Below are positions 24,808 through 37,251 of a DNA stretch of 64,000 nucleotides, piece after piece; position 1 is the first letter of the stretch; each line of letters opens with the position of its first letter. The notes below the pieces were generated by a model. It saw only the letters and a program-made list of their open reading frames with translations, ran no database searches and was not told the DNA's origin. Source of the DNA: Rutidosis leptorrhynchoides (lineage: Eukaryota > Streptophyta > Magnoliopsida > Asterales > Asteraceae); contig NC_092338.1 of NCBI RefSeq assembly GCF_046630445.1, forward strand, positions 223,335,501 to 223,399,500, read 5' to 3'. The position numbers and the translations under genes were made by a program.

Positions 24808-27078
24808 ATGACCGAATCCAGCAGCACCTCATCTCAAAAAGATAACTGAGATGTGAGCACTATTCTGTCGAGTATCACTGAAGCCGAAATAGATAGACTG
24901 TGTATAGATCATAGGAACCTTAGTTTGTTAAACCCCATAGTTCCTTCTCCTGATGATAGGGCACACAAACCTCTAAAAAAGATGATTACACTGTACAAGC
25001 TTCAACTTACAATAGGTAACCTTCGTATTCCTCCCACCCATTTGGTTTGCAAAAAATTGTGCTTTTTGAATTGTACTGTAATGCTTTTGGGAAAATTCCA
25101 AGTATAAACGTTTTTCACGAGTTGTTTAGAACCCGATTGGTGAGTAAATGCTGGTACACTTTTGATTGTAAAGCTAATAAGGCCTTTACCGGAACGAAAG
25201 AAACCTCCTTGAAAAAATGGAAAGAACCATTCTTTTTTGTGAACGAAAGAGTTATACAGGACAATTGGGCAAACATTCAAAAGTGGAGGAAAACTAAAAT
25301 AGGAATAAGTAAATCAATTATTGTGTCTGATGATAAGAGAACAACTGTTGAAGAGTGGAAATCGTTGGAACTACCACAACGTCCATATGCTGATAACTAA
25401 GCCATTTTAGCACGTTGTGGGATGAGTGATAATTGGCGTGCTGGATTTGTACCAGTGCTGCACTGGAAAGGCTGTGGTAGGCAATTTATAAATATGCCTT
25501 ATTTTCACTATGTCATTGTAGAATGCATTTTTATTACTATGCATTTAATGTGTCTGGTTTTTTGCAGAAGAAGAAATGCAGGTCTTTAAAGTATTTAAGA
25601 AGGCCAATCTAGATTCTCTTACTGTTACTGAACGGCCAAAGACTGCTGCTGAACTTGAGGCCGATAAGGTGAAAGACACTATTTTTGAAGAGCAACTGAA
25701 TAGCCCTGAATGGCCTACGGAAGGTGGTAATGATGATACCGCACAACCCTCTTCATTTGATGTGGAAATTACTGAGACTAATCCAAAACTGCCTACCGCC
25801 AAGAAAACTGGGAAACGCACAAAGCGTCTATGGAAGCGTGCAACTGGCAATGCTTCTCAACAAGCAAAGAAAAGAAGTATGTTTTCAATATTGTTTTCTG
25901 CCTTGACATAATATGTATAATATGTGTTAATGCTTATTCTGGAAAGTTGGTTATCTTGAATGCAGAACCAACTTTGTCAACAGATGTTGATGAAACCTCT
26001 GCTAGTAGTGATAAGAGTGGTAAATCTGTTAATGCTGAAGATGATAATGATGAAGAAGGAGAGGATGAAGGAACCGATGAGGATAACATTGTCAAAACTC
26101 CTCCCTTCACCAATCCAATAACTTCCACAAAAATAGGCACAACACAGTCTTCATCATCTTCTCAACCGCCTTCCGTTGTCCCTCTAGCCGGCTTAAGAAG
26201 CTTTGTGGAAAATCCTGTTAACAAATCAGATAGCTTTGTTAATTTTCTGAAGGTACATTTCGCCAGTTGACTCATGAAAATCCATTTGCATTGACTATTT
26301 TGTTTGTGATTTCTGAATATGTAGTTTATTTTTGTAGGGAAATATGATTGCTGATCATTCGACATCCTTATCTGCAATGACCCTTAAACAAAGTTGCCAA
26401 TCAACTGCTACATCACTGGTGCTTCTGAATCAGCATGTTCTTCATAGCCTGAAAATGCAAGAGGCTCAATCAAGTCTTGTTGATAATGCTCTTCAGAATG
26501 CCAGCAAATTGAAAAGGATGGAAGTTGAGCTAAAAGATGTTAATCTGAAGTGAAAAACAGCAGTGGACTTAGTGCAAAAGAAGGAGGAGGCACTGCAGCT
26601 AGTTGAGAAAAAATGTGTTGCTAAGAGGACTGAGAAAGAGAAGGTTATAGAAGAGAAAGAAAAACTGTTGAAAGAAATGGAAGAGTTGAAAAGGATGGTT
26701 GAACGAGAAAAATGTCATGTTGATGAAAAAACCATCACTGCTGCTGTTTCAGAGAAAAAATTTGTGGATTTGAAGAATGGGATTCCTGCGCTAGTGCAGA
26801 GGGTATTGAGTTCTCCCCTTGTTGGCCAAACTTTTCATAAATATATGGAGGCATCGACAGAAAGTGATCTTTCAGATGCCACTTTGGAAATTTTGGATGC
26901 CCTTCCTGCGAAACCGGACCCCCTACCAGCTGCTATTGCAAAGTTTATCAAACCAGATGCTGATGCCAAACTGAAAGTGGCCATGGATGAAGTAACGTCT
27001 TTGAAGATTAACTCTGTGGAGGAGGTGTGTGCTAGGGAAGATGTGTCAGTTAAGGACATTTTAGATGTGCCTATTTAA
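24808..27078 (+). pseudogene. Antisense spliced gene of E2, gypsy-type putative transposase-like domain, broken
   Basis: A four-exon gene running against the E2 transcription direction. Exons by GT-AG borders and phase: 24808-25476, 25568-25876, 25966-26252, 26338-27078. All three introns are short (85-91 bp) and keep the frame. The N-terminal part (LYKLQLTIGNLRIPP, then FHELFRTRLVSKCWYTF and WKEPFFFVNERV) resembles the plant putative gypsy-type transposon domain (Transposase_28-like). Exon 3 is acidic and Ser-rich. Exon 4 has a long coiled coil (EKEKVIEEKEKLLKEMEELK) and a C-terminal domain of unknown role. Breaks: TGA at 24847-24849, a one-base shift near 25040, TAA at 25398-25400 and TGA at 26551-26553. 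About 670 codons when counted through. Function unknown; no catalytic residues recognised. Confidence 0.65.
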
Positions 27079-27643
27079 GAACATATTTTCTCTGTAATGT
27101 TAATATGTAACAACTTGATGTTGATAATTCGTTTGTATATACTGTTGTTATGCTTAATGTTAGCATGCTCTGTTGCTTTTATTATATTGCTGCTATACGT
27201 ATGTGAATTTCATATATCATGTCATATGAAATGATGTTTGTCTTAAACTGATTTTTGATTATGTATTGAACTGTTTTCCGTCGTTCGTTGTCCGTAATGC
27301 ACCATCATAGAATTCCCCTTTATGGATCTAAAGTATACTGCTTCCTAAATGTCATTGTATATTCAGGATAAAAAGTGTATATCTGGTTTGTATTGAGTAA
27401 ATCATGTATAATTCTATGATTGCTGCGTAAACAATGTATCCGTTCTCCGTTCTGCTTTAGCTGAATTATTTTATGAAGAAATATCGAGAAGTCTTTCAAT
27501 AACTTCTGAAATAGGATATGAATGAATCATAATGTTGGTATTCTGTCTATATGTTGTAATATTTGGTAGATGTGTTGGAGAAAATTCTGTTTATGGAACT
27601 AGCGATGTTCCGTCTAGCGTGTTGCGCTTAGGTTTTGTGCGGA
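27079..27643 (+). other. E2 spacer / 3' UTR of antisense gene
   Basis: AT-rich sequence after the antisense gene stop, up to the E3 insertion. No ORF or motif stands out. The E3 target duplication copy GCGGA is at 27639-27643. Confidence 0.5.
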
Positions 27644-28117
27644 TGATAATGCTAAAAACGAACATATATTTCATAACATTATTCCTCAAGAAAGACAAGC
27701 TTTTAGTTGCAATTGTTCTATTTACAAGTGATATTCGTTTAAATAATAAAAGGTGAAGACAAAAGACAGATTCGACGAATTGAAGACACAAACAACCAAA
27801 AAGCTCAAAAGTACAAAATACAATCAATAAGGTTCCAATTATTGATAAGAAACGTCTCAAAATTACAAGAGTACAAGATTCAAAACACAAAGTACAAGAT
27901 ATTAAATTATTCGCAAGGACGTTCGAAAATCCGGAACCGGGACCAGAGTCAACTCTCAACGCTCGACGCAACGGACTAAAAATTACAAGTCAACTATGCA
28001 TATGAATATAATATAATATATAATTAATTCTTAAAATTAATATATATATATATATTATATTATATTTAAATAAAGGTCGGCAGAAGAAAACAACCAAATG
28101 TGGCTCTCCCCAGCTGG

Positions 28118-28165
28118 CCATGCGATCGCATGGCCTGGAAGGCATAAATCCATGCGATCGCATGG
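28118..28165. promoter_or_regulatory. Paired palindrome, E3 5' LTR
   Basis: Two copies of CCATGCGATCGCATGG (28118-28133 and 28150-28165), start to start 32 bp, a perfect 16-bp palindrome each. The TATA box starts 23 bp after the second copy. See the corresponding pairs at 30006, 38228, 48314, 52713 and 54491. Confidence 0.85.
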
Positions 28166-28188
28166 TGCACAGTTCCAGCCCACATGCC

Positions 28189-28196
28189 TATAAAAA
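28189..28196 (+). promoter_or_regulatory. TATA box of E3 LTR promoter
   Basis: TATAAAAA in the LTR, downstream of the palindrome pair and upstream of the CA-rich likely start region. Presumed RNA polymerase II promoter for the element. Confidence 0.65.
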
Positions 28197-29646
28197 TCGA
28201 GCTTTGGTGCACCACAAAAACACATCTTTTTCTATCTCAATATATCTATACGTAATATTTATATTTATATTTTAATTTTAATTTTAATTTTAATTTTAAA
28301 TCCTAATAATAAGGGTATGTTAGCAAATGTTGTAAGGGTGTAAGTCGCAATTCTGTCCGTGTAACGCTACGCTATTTTTAATCATTGTAAGTTATATTCA
28401 ACCTTTTTAATTTAACTTCTCGTAGCTAAGTTATTATTATGCTTATTTAAAACGAAGTAATCATGATGTTGGACTAATTACTAAAATTGGGTAATTGGGC
28501 TTTGTACCATAATTGGGGTTTGGACAAAAGAACGACACTTGTGGAAATTAGACTATGGGCTATTAATGGGCTTTATATTTGTTTAACTAAATGATAATTT
28601 TTTAATGTTAATATAAAGATTTACAATTAGACGTCCCTATAAATAACCATATATACACTCGATCGGATACGATGGACAGGGTATTTATATGTACGAATAA
28701 TCGTTCATTTAACCGGACACGGGAATGGATTAATAACCACTATAATTATTAAAACAGGGGTGAAATTATGTACAAGGACACTTGGCATAATTGATAACAA
28801 AGTATTAAAACCTTGGGTTACACGCAGTTGACATCCTGGTGTAATTATTAAACAAAGTATTAAAACCTTGTTACAGTTTAAGTCCCCAATTAGTTGGAAT
28901 ATTTAACTTCGGGTATAAGGATAATTTGACGAGGACACTCGCACTTTATATTTATGACTGATGGACTGTTATGGACAAAAACCAGACGGACATATTAAAT
29001 AATCCAGGACAAAGGACAATTAACCCATGGGCATAAAACTAAAATCAACACGTCAAACATCATGATTACGGAAGTTTAAATAAGCATAATTTTTTTATTT
29101 CATATTTAATTTCCTTTATTTTATATTTAATTGCACTTCTAATTATCGCACTTTTATTTATTGTTATTGTATTTAATTGCACTTTTAATTATCGTACTTT
29201 TTAATTATCGCAAATTTATTTTATCGCACTTTTATTTATCGCAATTTCATTATCGTTATTTACTTTGCATTAAGTCTTGTATTTATTTTTAATTTTGGTT
29301 TTAACTGCGACTAAAGTTTTAAAATCGACAAACCGGTCATTAAACGGTAAAAACCCCCCTTTATAATAATAATATTACTTATATATATATTTGTATTTTT
29401 ATAAATTTAAACTAATATAGCGTTAAGCTTTGTTTAAAGATTTTCCCTGTGGAACGAACCGGACTTACTAAAAACTACACTACTGTACGATTAGGTACAC
29501 TGCCTATAAATGTTGTAGCAAGGTTTAAGTATATCCATTCTATAAATAAATAAATATCTTGTGTAAAATTGTATCGTATTTAATAGTTTTTTCCTGTAAA
29601 AATATAAGCTATTTTATATACACCTCGCAAAAACATCAAGTATTTT

Positions 29647-29664
29647 TGGCGCCGCTGCCGGGGA
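29647..29664 (+). promoter_or_regulatory. E3 primer-binding site
   Basis: TGGCGCCGCTGCCGGGGA, eight bases after the 5' LTR. The same 18 bases occur in E4 on the minus strand. Confidence 0.85.
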
Positions 29665-31081
29665 CAGTCTAGCATAAAAGCCGGAAGCGCAACGCTAATA
29701 TATATAAAAAAAAGATTTTTCTTTTTAGTTTACTTTTATAAAAAAACGCTTTTGTAAAAATACGTTTTAATTATTCAAAAATATAAAAAGAAAAACAAAA
29801 ATATAAATATTTTTAAGAGTTTGGTAAATATTTAAGTTTTATAAAGTTTCTTTATTTCTATTTTTTAGTTTGTAAAAATATAAGTTTTATTTAATTTATA
29901 AATATATTTTATAAATATATTTTACAGCAAAAACAGAAAAAAAAAATATATTAAAACTCGAGTCCGGTACTGTAGTAGCCCACTCTGTGGCCCGAAACCC
30001 TAGCCCATGCGGTCGCATAGCCGGGTAGCTTAGGACTCATGCGATCGCATGATCCAGTCTGACACGCCACAGTTGACTGCAGCCTGCATTAATTACGGAT
30101 TATAATTATTATTATTATATTTTAACCCTAATTAGGGTTATATATTATATAATTTAATTTAGTGTTATTTATTTAATTTGTATTTTTAGTTTAATTAGTT
30201 TATTTAAATTGTAAAATTAATAGTTTTATTAAATAAATAATATAAAAATAATATTTTTATGAAAATTGTAATTTTTACAACTTTTAGTATATTTTTATAT
30301 TTTGTTCCTTTTTAATTGTTTTAGAGTAATATTTGTATTTTTCGCTCGTATTTAGTTATTAATTCATAGTTTTTGCCATAGTTATTTTTTATTTATTTAG
30401 ATTTTTAGACTTTGCCGTAAAATTCCTTAAGTGCTTTTTCTTTAGACTAAGATTAAAGTGCTTTAGAATTTTGCGACGTCTTTTTAAGTTTTAGTACCTT
30501 TTTAAGTCATTTCCATTTGGGATATAGTTTTACTTGTAAGCTTTAATATTTTTAGACACCTTTTACCTATGTATCAATTATCATTCCAATTAATAATCTA
30601 AATTTGCAATTATAATTTTAAGTTAGTGGTAGTAATAAGGTTGGGTTAGTCTAGTGTTTTAAAGTTTTATAAGTCACTCTTTTTCTTTCTTATTTTTCGA
30701 CGCCTTTTATTTTTCAACTCTTTTATTTTTCTTCCTTATTTCTCGACGCGCTCTTTTTCTTTCTTATTTCTCGCCATTCTAGTTTTAGGACGTAGATTTT
30801 TATTCTACTTCTTATCTAAATTTCTTAAAATTACGAAAATTTATTTTAAGTGGTTAAATTGATAGACATCAAAATTTTCTGGTTCGTAGTAATAGTTGGA
30901 TTTGTACGTGGACCGTGTTATTGGAGCCAAACAGTCCTCAATTATATTGAGACCAAACAAATCCTGCCCCTCTGCTGCATCTTTTGGCTATTCGAAACGT
31001 GGGCAAAATCAGAAAAGTCTATTGATTGGATAACTTATATAATTTTTCTTTCCTTTTAAAAACTAATAGGATATTCAGTGA
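29665..31081 (+). other. E3 leader with second palindrome pair
   Basis: About 1.4 kb of AT-rich untranslated leader before gag. A palindrome pair (CATGCGGTCGCATAG at 30006, CATGCGATCGCATG at 30038) has the same 32-bp spacing. No tRNA or ORF of note. A tract of TTCTTTC / CGACGCC motifs lies at about 30680-30780. Confidence 0.7.
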
Positions 31082-33721
31082 ATGCACCGAGCAAGACGTT
31101 CACCACCTTTTGTACGTTCACCACCTGTAACTAGATCAAGACATCTAGCAAATATTACCGCCGTTGATTTTTCTTTAGAATCATCATCCAGTCGACCAAG
31201 TACTCCAATTCAAATTTCCGATAATCCATTTTTTGAAACCGACCTCACAATTGAGAATCCGGAGAATATTCAGGGACAATTCGTAGATCCTGAACCATTA
31301 ATTTTTCCTCCAGAACCACCAATCATTCAAACAGAGATTGTTGAGGAACGAACCATTAAATCAGAATCCTCGAGTGATTCAGATTCAACAAATTCAATTA
31401 TGGAAGTAACAGAACCTTTAAGTATGGAAGACCGAATGAGAGCTAAACGCACTGGCCAAGGTCACGTAATTACTCATCCAGACATTAATGCGCCAGATTA
31501 TGAAATCAAAGGACAAATTCTACACATGGTGACTAATCAATGCCAATTTAGTGGTGCGCCGAAGGAAGATCCAAATGAACATCTTCGTACCTTTAATAGG
31601 ATCTGCACACTATTTAAAATCCGAGAAGTGGAAGATGAACAGATATATCTCATGTTATTTCCCTGGACTTTAAAGGGAGAAGCCAAAGATTGGTTGGAAT
31701 CGTTACCTGAAGGGGCGATTGATACCTGGGACGTTTTAGTTGAAAAATTTCTTAGACAATTCTTTCCGGCATCTAAAGCCGTAAGACTTCAAGGAGAAAT
31801 TGTTACGTTCACACAGAAACCAAATGAAACTCTATATGAGGCATGGACTAGATTTGAAAAATAATTAAGAGGATGTCCGCAACATGGTTTAGACACCTGT
31901 CAAATAGTACAAATATTCTACCAAGGATGCGACATCACTACAAGGAAAGACATCGATATAGCAGCTGGTGGTTCTATTATGACGAAAACCGAAACTGATG
32001 CTTACAAAATTATTGATAACACTGCTTCCCACTCACATGAGTGGTACCAAGAAAAAGATATCGTTAGATCATCTAAAGCAGCTAGAGCCGATTCTAGCCA
32101 TGACTTAGATTCCATTTCCTCAAAGATAGATGCTGTCGAGAGACGAATAGAAAAGATGACTAAGGATATTCACTCAATACGAATTAGTTGTGAGCAGTGT
32201 GGAGGACCACATTTGACAAAAGATTGTCTCAGTATTGAACTAACAATGGAACAAAGAGAGAATGTTTCATATCTAAACCAAAGGCCTGGAAATAATTATC
32301 AGAATAATTATCAACCGCCAAGACCAATTTACAATCAAAACCAGAATTATAACCGAAATGTTCCATACAACAACCAACAAGGTCCTAGCAATCAACAAGT
32401 ATCCAACAATACTTACAACCAGCAAAGACCTAATTTTCAAAACAAACCACCACAAACCGATGATAAAAAGCCGAATTTAGAAGATATGATGAAAAAGCTA
32501 GTTGAAACTCAAACGCAGTTTTTCACATCTCAGAAACAAACGAATGAACAAAATGCTCAAGCATTTAGAAATCAACAAGCTTCTATTCAAAACTTGGAAC
32601 AAGAAGTAAGTAACCTAGCAAGGTTAATAGGTGAAAGAAAACCGGGAAGTTTACCTAGTGATACAAATGCTAACCCCCGGAATGATACAGCTAAAGCTAT
32701 TACCACAAGAAGTGGTACAACACTTAAACCACCTGAAATACCTGTAACTTCTGATGAAGCTATTCCTACTACAAAAGAACCACAACCTGAACAAGATAAG
32801 GAAAAAGAACCGGTAGTTGAAAAGGTTAATGAAGATAACACAGTTAAGGCTAAACCTTATGTTAAACCATACCAACCACCACTTCCTTACCTGAGTAAAA
32901 TGAAAAAAGAGAAACTTGAAGCCGAGCAATCCAAATTCTTGGATATGTTTAAACAAATAAATGTAAATCTTCCCTTCATTGATGTAATTTCAGGAATGCC
33001 TAGATATGCTAAATTTCTGAAAGATCTAATCACGAATAGAAAGAAAATGGAAGAACTCTCGGCCGTTACTATGAATGCTAATTGTTCAGCAGTGCTGTTG
33101 AATAAGATACCAAAAAAATTATCTGATCCAGGAAGTTTCACAATTCCATATTTTCTGGGTAGTCTTAGTTCAATAGAACCATTGGCAGACTTAGGTGCTA
33201 GTATAAATTTAATGCCGTATTCACTATACGCTAAACTAGACCTTGGAGAATTGAAACCAACAAGAATAAGTATACAACTAGCCGATCGATCAATAAAATA
33301 TTCTAGAGGGATAATGGAGAACATGCTAGTTAAAGTTGGTACTTTAGTATTTCCAGTAGATTTTGTTGTTCTGGACATGGAAGAAGATTCTCAAGTTCCT
33401 CTCATATTAGGAAGACCATTCTTAAACACGGCTAAAGCAATGATAGACGTGTTTGGTAAGAAACTGACCCTAAGTATAGAGGACGAGAGTGTTACCTTTT
33501 CAGTTGATAGAGCAATGCAACAACCGCAATCTGCAGATGATACATGCTATTATATTCAAACTATAGATTCGCATGCAGAATTGTTAGAAGAATTTCCAGA
33601 ATTACAAGGAACAGGAGAATGTTCTTTAGGAGAAGGAACTGAACCAATTGATGAAGCTGAAATGTTAGCTACACTAATGGCTAATGGATATGAACCAACA
33701 ACAGAAGAATTCAAATGCTAA
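31082..33721 (+). pseudogene. gag: E3 gag-protease, one premature stop
   Basis: One frame with a TAA at 31862-31864. The capsid domain lies at about 31540-31960 (EHLRTFNRICTLFKI, WLESLPEGAIDTWD, then GCPQHGL and AAGGSIM after the stop). A CCHC-type knuckle CEQCGGPHLTKDC is near 32190. A Gln/Asn-rich linker follows, then an aspartic protease with DLGAS at about 33190 and LILGRPFL near 33405. The C-terminus overlaps the next frame by seven bases (ATGCTAA at 33715-33721). In Athila elements gag and pol are usually one frame, so this overlap may be a frameshift mutation or a programmed shift. Confidence 0.9.
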
Positions 33722-36679
33722 AAGAAGAAGACAGATATCGATACAAATCATCGATAGAAGAACCTCCGAAATTAGAGTTAAAGCCACTTCCAAACCATTT
33801 GGAATACGATTATTTACATGGTGAATCTAAATTACCTGTAATAATATCGTCTTCTCTTACTGAAAATGAAAAATCTCAACTCATTTCTGTGTTGAAAGAT
33901 CATAAACCAGCCATTGCATGGAAGATTCATGATATTAAAGGAATAAGTCCTTCGTATTGCACACATAAAATCCTTATGGAAGAAGGTCATAAAACGTATG
34001 TGCAACACCAACGAAGACTAAATCCTAATATGCAATATGTGTTAAAAAAGAAATTATTAAACTGCTTGATGCAGGTTTAATTTATCCAATTTCTGATAGT
34101 CTATGGGTAAGCCCAGTTCAATGCGTGCCTAAGAAGGGTGGCATGACTGTCATCACAAATGAGAAAAATGAGCTTATTCCTACTAGGACTATAACAGGAT
34201 GGCGTGTATGTATTGATTATAGAAAATTAAATGACGCCACCAGAAAAGATCACTTTCCCTTACCTTTTATTGATCAAATGTTGGAAAGATTAGCCGAAAA
34301 CAGTTACTATTGTTTTCTAGATGGGTTTTCCGGATATTTTCAAATTCCAATAGCACCCGAAGATCAAGAGAAAACCACGTTCACGTACTTTATGGTACTT
34401 TTGCTTACAAACGCATGCCATTTGGACTTTGCAACGCCCCTGCAACCTTTCAAAGGTGCATGATGGCGATTTTTCACGACATGATAGAAGAATGCATGGA
34501 AGTTTTCATGGATGACTTTTAAGTCTTCGGTGATACATTTGAAACATGTCTAGCTAATCTTGAACGAATGCTTATTAGATGCGAACAATCAATTCTAGTA
34601 CTTAATTGGGAGAAATGCCATTTCATGGTTAAAGAAGGCATCGTTCTTGGACATAAAATTTCAAAAGAAGGAATTGAAGTGGATAGAGCTAAAGTAGATG
34701 TAATTGCTAAACTTCCACATGCCACCAATGTTAGAGGAGTTAGGAGTTTTCTAGGGCATGCCGGTTTTTATCGACGTTTCATAAAAGATTTTTCTAAAAT
34801 TGCCACTCCTATGAATAAACTCCTAGAAAAGGATGCTCCATTCATCTTTTCAGATGAATGCATCAAATCTCTTAATATTCTTAAAGAGAAACTCACTAAT
34901 GCGCCGATCATGATAACACCAAATTGGAATCTACCGTTTGAATTAATGTGCGATGCAAGTGATTTTGTAATGGGAGCCGTTTTAGGACAAATGATTGAAA
35001 AACAATTTCAACCTATATATTATGCTAGTAAGACGTTACAAGGAGCACAAACGAATTACACAACTACTGAAAAAGAACTCCTTGCTATTGTCTTTGCTTT
35101 TGACAAATTTTGATCATATCTCGTTCTAGCAAAAACGGTGGTCTATACCGACCATTCTGCTCTCAGATACCTATTTTCGAAACAAGATGCCAAACCAAGA
35201 TGAATCTGTTGGATCTTACTCTTACAAGAGTTCGATATTGAAATCCGAGATAAAAGAGGAGCAGAAAATCTCGCCGCTGATCATCTTTCTCGTCTTGAAA
35301 ATCCCAAATTAGAAGTTCTAAATGAATCGGCCATACAAGACAACTTTCCTGATGAATATCTATTGAAGATAGATTATAATGAAATTTCATGGTTTGCAGA
35401 CTATGCAAACTACTTAGTATGTGGATTCCTTGAAAAAGGATTGTCGTACCAAAAACGAAAGAAATTCTTCAGTGATATAAAACACTATTTTTGGGAAGAT
35501 CCACATCTGTTTAAAAGTTATCCCGATGGAATAATACGCCGATGTGTATTCGGAGATGAAGCTAGTAAAATTTTAAACCATTGTCACACAGGACCAACAG
35601 GAGGGCACTATGGGCCTCAACTAACAGCAAGAAAAGTTTATGAAGCTGGATTCTATTGGCCTACAATTTACAAAGACGCACACCTTCTTTGCAAATCCTG
35701 TGATGCTTGTCAAAGGGCCGAAAAAATAAGTCAACGTGATGAAATGCCACAAAATGTCATTCAAGTATGTGAAGTATTTGACATTTGGGGTATTGACTTT
35801 ATGGGTCCATTTCCAAAATCTCATAATAATCTATATATTCTCGTAGCCATTGATTATGTATCTAAATGGGCGGAAGCACAAGCTCTCCCAACTAACGATG
35901 CACGAGTTGTAGTCAACTTTTTAAAACGTCTTTTTGCAAGGTTTGGAACACCGAAAGCTTTAATAAGTGATCGGGGAACTCATTTCTGTAATAATCAACT
36001 TGAGAAAGTTCTTAAAAGATATGGAGTAACTCATAAAATCTCCACCGCATATCATCCACAAACAAGTGGACAAGTTGAAAATACCAACCGAGCTTTAAAA
36101 CGTATTATAGAGAAAACCGTAGGATCAAATCTGAAGGAATGGTCCATTAAATTGGAGGATGCACTCTGGGCTTTTAGAACAGCCTACAAAACTCCAATTG
36201 GAACCACACCTTTTAGACTCGTTTATGGAAAAGCATGTCATCTTCCAGTAGAAATTGAACACAAAGCATTTTGGGCTTTGAAGACATGTAATCTTGATTT
36301 ACATGAAGCCGGACATCTACGATTAAGTCAACTAAACGAATTAGAAGAATTAAGACATGAAGCATACGAAAATTCGTTAATCTATAAAGAAAGAACGAAG
36401 AAATGGCATGATAAAAGAATCAGAAGTTCAAAAGAATTCAAAGAAGGAGACAGAGTTCTTCTTTTCAATTCACGATTCAAGCTATTTCCTGGAAAATTGA
36501 AATCAAGATGGTCTGGACCATTCATAGTCAAAAGAGTTTTCCCATACGGAACAGTAGAATTAATAAATTCAAATGGGATTGAATATAAAGTTAATGGTCA
36601 CAGAGTTAAACAATACATAGATAGTCCAATGGAAATCGACAACGAAGTTAATCACAATTTCGATACCACAGCTAACTAA
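33715..36679 (+). pseudogene. pol: E3 RT-RNase H-integrase, broken
   Basis: RT begins about 33780. WRVCIDYRKLNDATRK is near 34200, and the catalytic FMDD motif is at 34506-34517. RNase H shows LMCDASDFVMGAVLG and YTDHSALRYLF. Integrase shows the zinc finger ([10 protein letters not shown] ... CDAC), the DDE core ([24 protein letters not shown]) and a tail to 36679. Breaks: shifts near 34040 and 34390, TAA at 34520-34522, TGA at 35111-35113 and TGA at 35201-35203. The integrase part of 438 codons is uninterrupted. Confidence 0.92.
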
Positions 36680-36852
36680 GTGTGGGGAGAATCAAGTCTT
36701 TAAAGGATAATATGTATTTTTGTTAGAGTTAGATTTTCTGTTTTTGTGTAGTTCTCGAAAATGGAACCCGAATGGTCTTTCCCTAGCAGACCCTAAAGAA
36801 CTAGTCATCTCCCCCCATTCTGAATTTTTATTTTTGTTTAGGTTTTTACAAA

Positions 36853-37251
36853 ATGAAGACTTCTTGTGAACTAAACCATGGTCTAATGTTACACGCTTTG
36901 ATCACTAAACGTAATAATCACACACTTCCGAGTGAACTAGTATCAGTAATCAGAGAAAGATTGGACGGAGTAAGAAAAGAAACCAGATGCGAAGATAATA
37001 AGTTACAATTTGGTAAAGGAAAATCAAAATCCGCAGCGAAAAGAAGAGCACGACACCTAGAAAGATGTCACAAATGCGGAAAATGGTCACATGGAGGTAA
37101 ATGTTCAAATAATCAAACCTATTCAAACACCGAATTTGTTACTTTATGCAGAAACGGACCGTTCATATGTTTAGAAGAAAAAACACTGAATGCTCGAGGT
37201 TACGCCTATGTAGCTATGGAAAACCAATTAAACCGACTATCTTATGAGTGA
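36853..37251 (+). CDS. E3 small zinc-knuckle ORF after pol
   Basis: A 132-codon intact ORF 170 bp after pol. It has a basic stretch (KGKSKSAAKRRARHLERC) followed by CHKCGKWSHGGKC, a CCHC-like set with one unusual spacing (C-x2-C-x4-H-x3-C). It lies in the region between pol and the ATHILA ORF, where I do not recall a standard gene. It may be an RNA-binding accessory protein, or the N-terminal part of an old extra ORF. Uninterrupted while pol is broken, but short. Confidence 0.5.
   Translation: MKTSCELNHGLMLHALITKRNNHTLPSELVSVIRERLDGVRKETRCEDNKLQFGKGKSKSAAKRRARHLERCHKCGKWSHGGKCSNNQTYSNTEFVTLCRNGPFICLEEKTLNARGYAYVAMENQLNRLSYE

Larger units (their letters stand above)
27644..29638 (+). repeat. 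E3 5' LTR
   Basis: 1995 bp. It contains the palindrome pair at 28118-28165, a TATA box at 28189, a poly (TTTTAA)n stretch near 28264-28300 and a degenerate ATCGCA/TTATTT array at about 29130-29260. The order of its middle part agrees with the related E4 LTR, so it represents the ancestral arrangement. Confidence 0.93.

Noticed and set aside
27591..27971. Minus-strand ORF repeated at 42696-43040
   Set aside because: Both copies lie at the E3 LTR start; duplication reflects the LTR, not a gene.
28118..28165. CRISPR-like array from the repeated palindromes
   Set aside because: Only two copies per site, in a plant retroelement promoter, with no cas genes.
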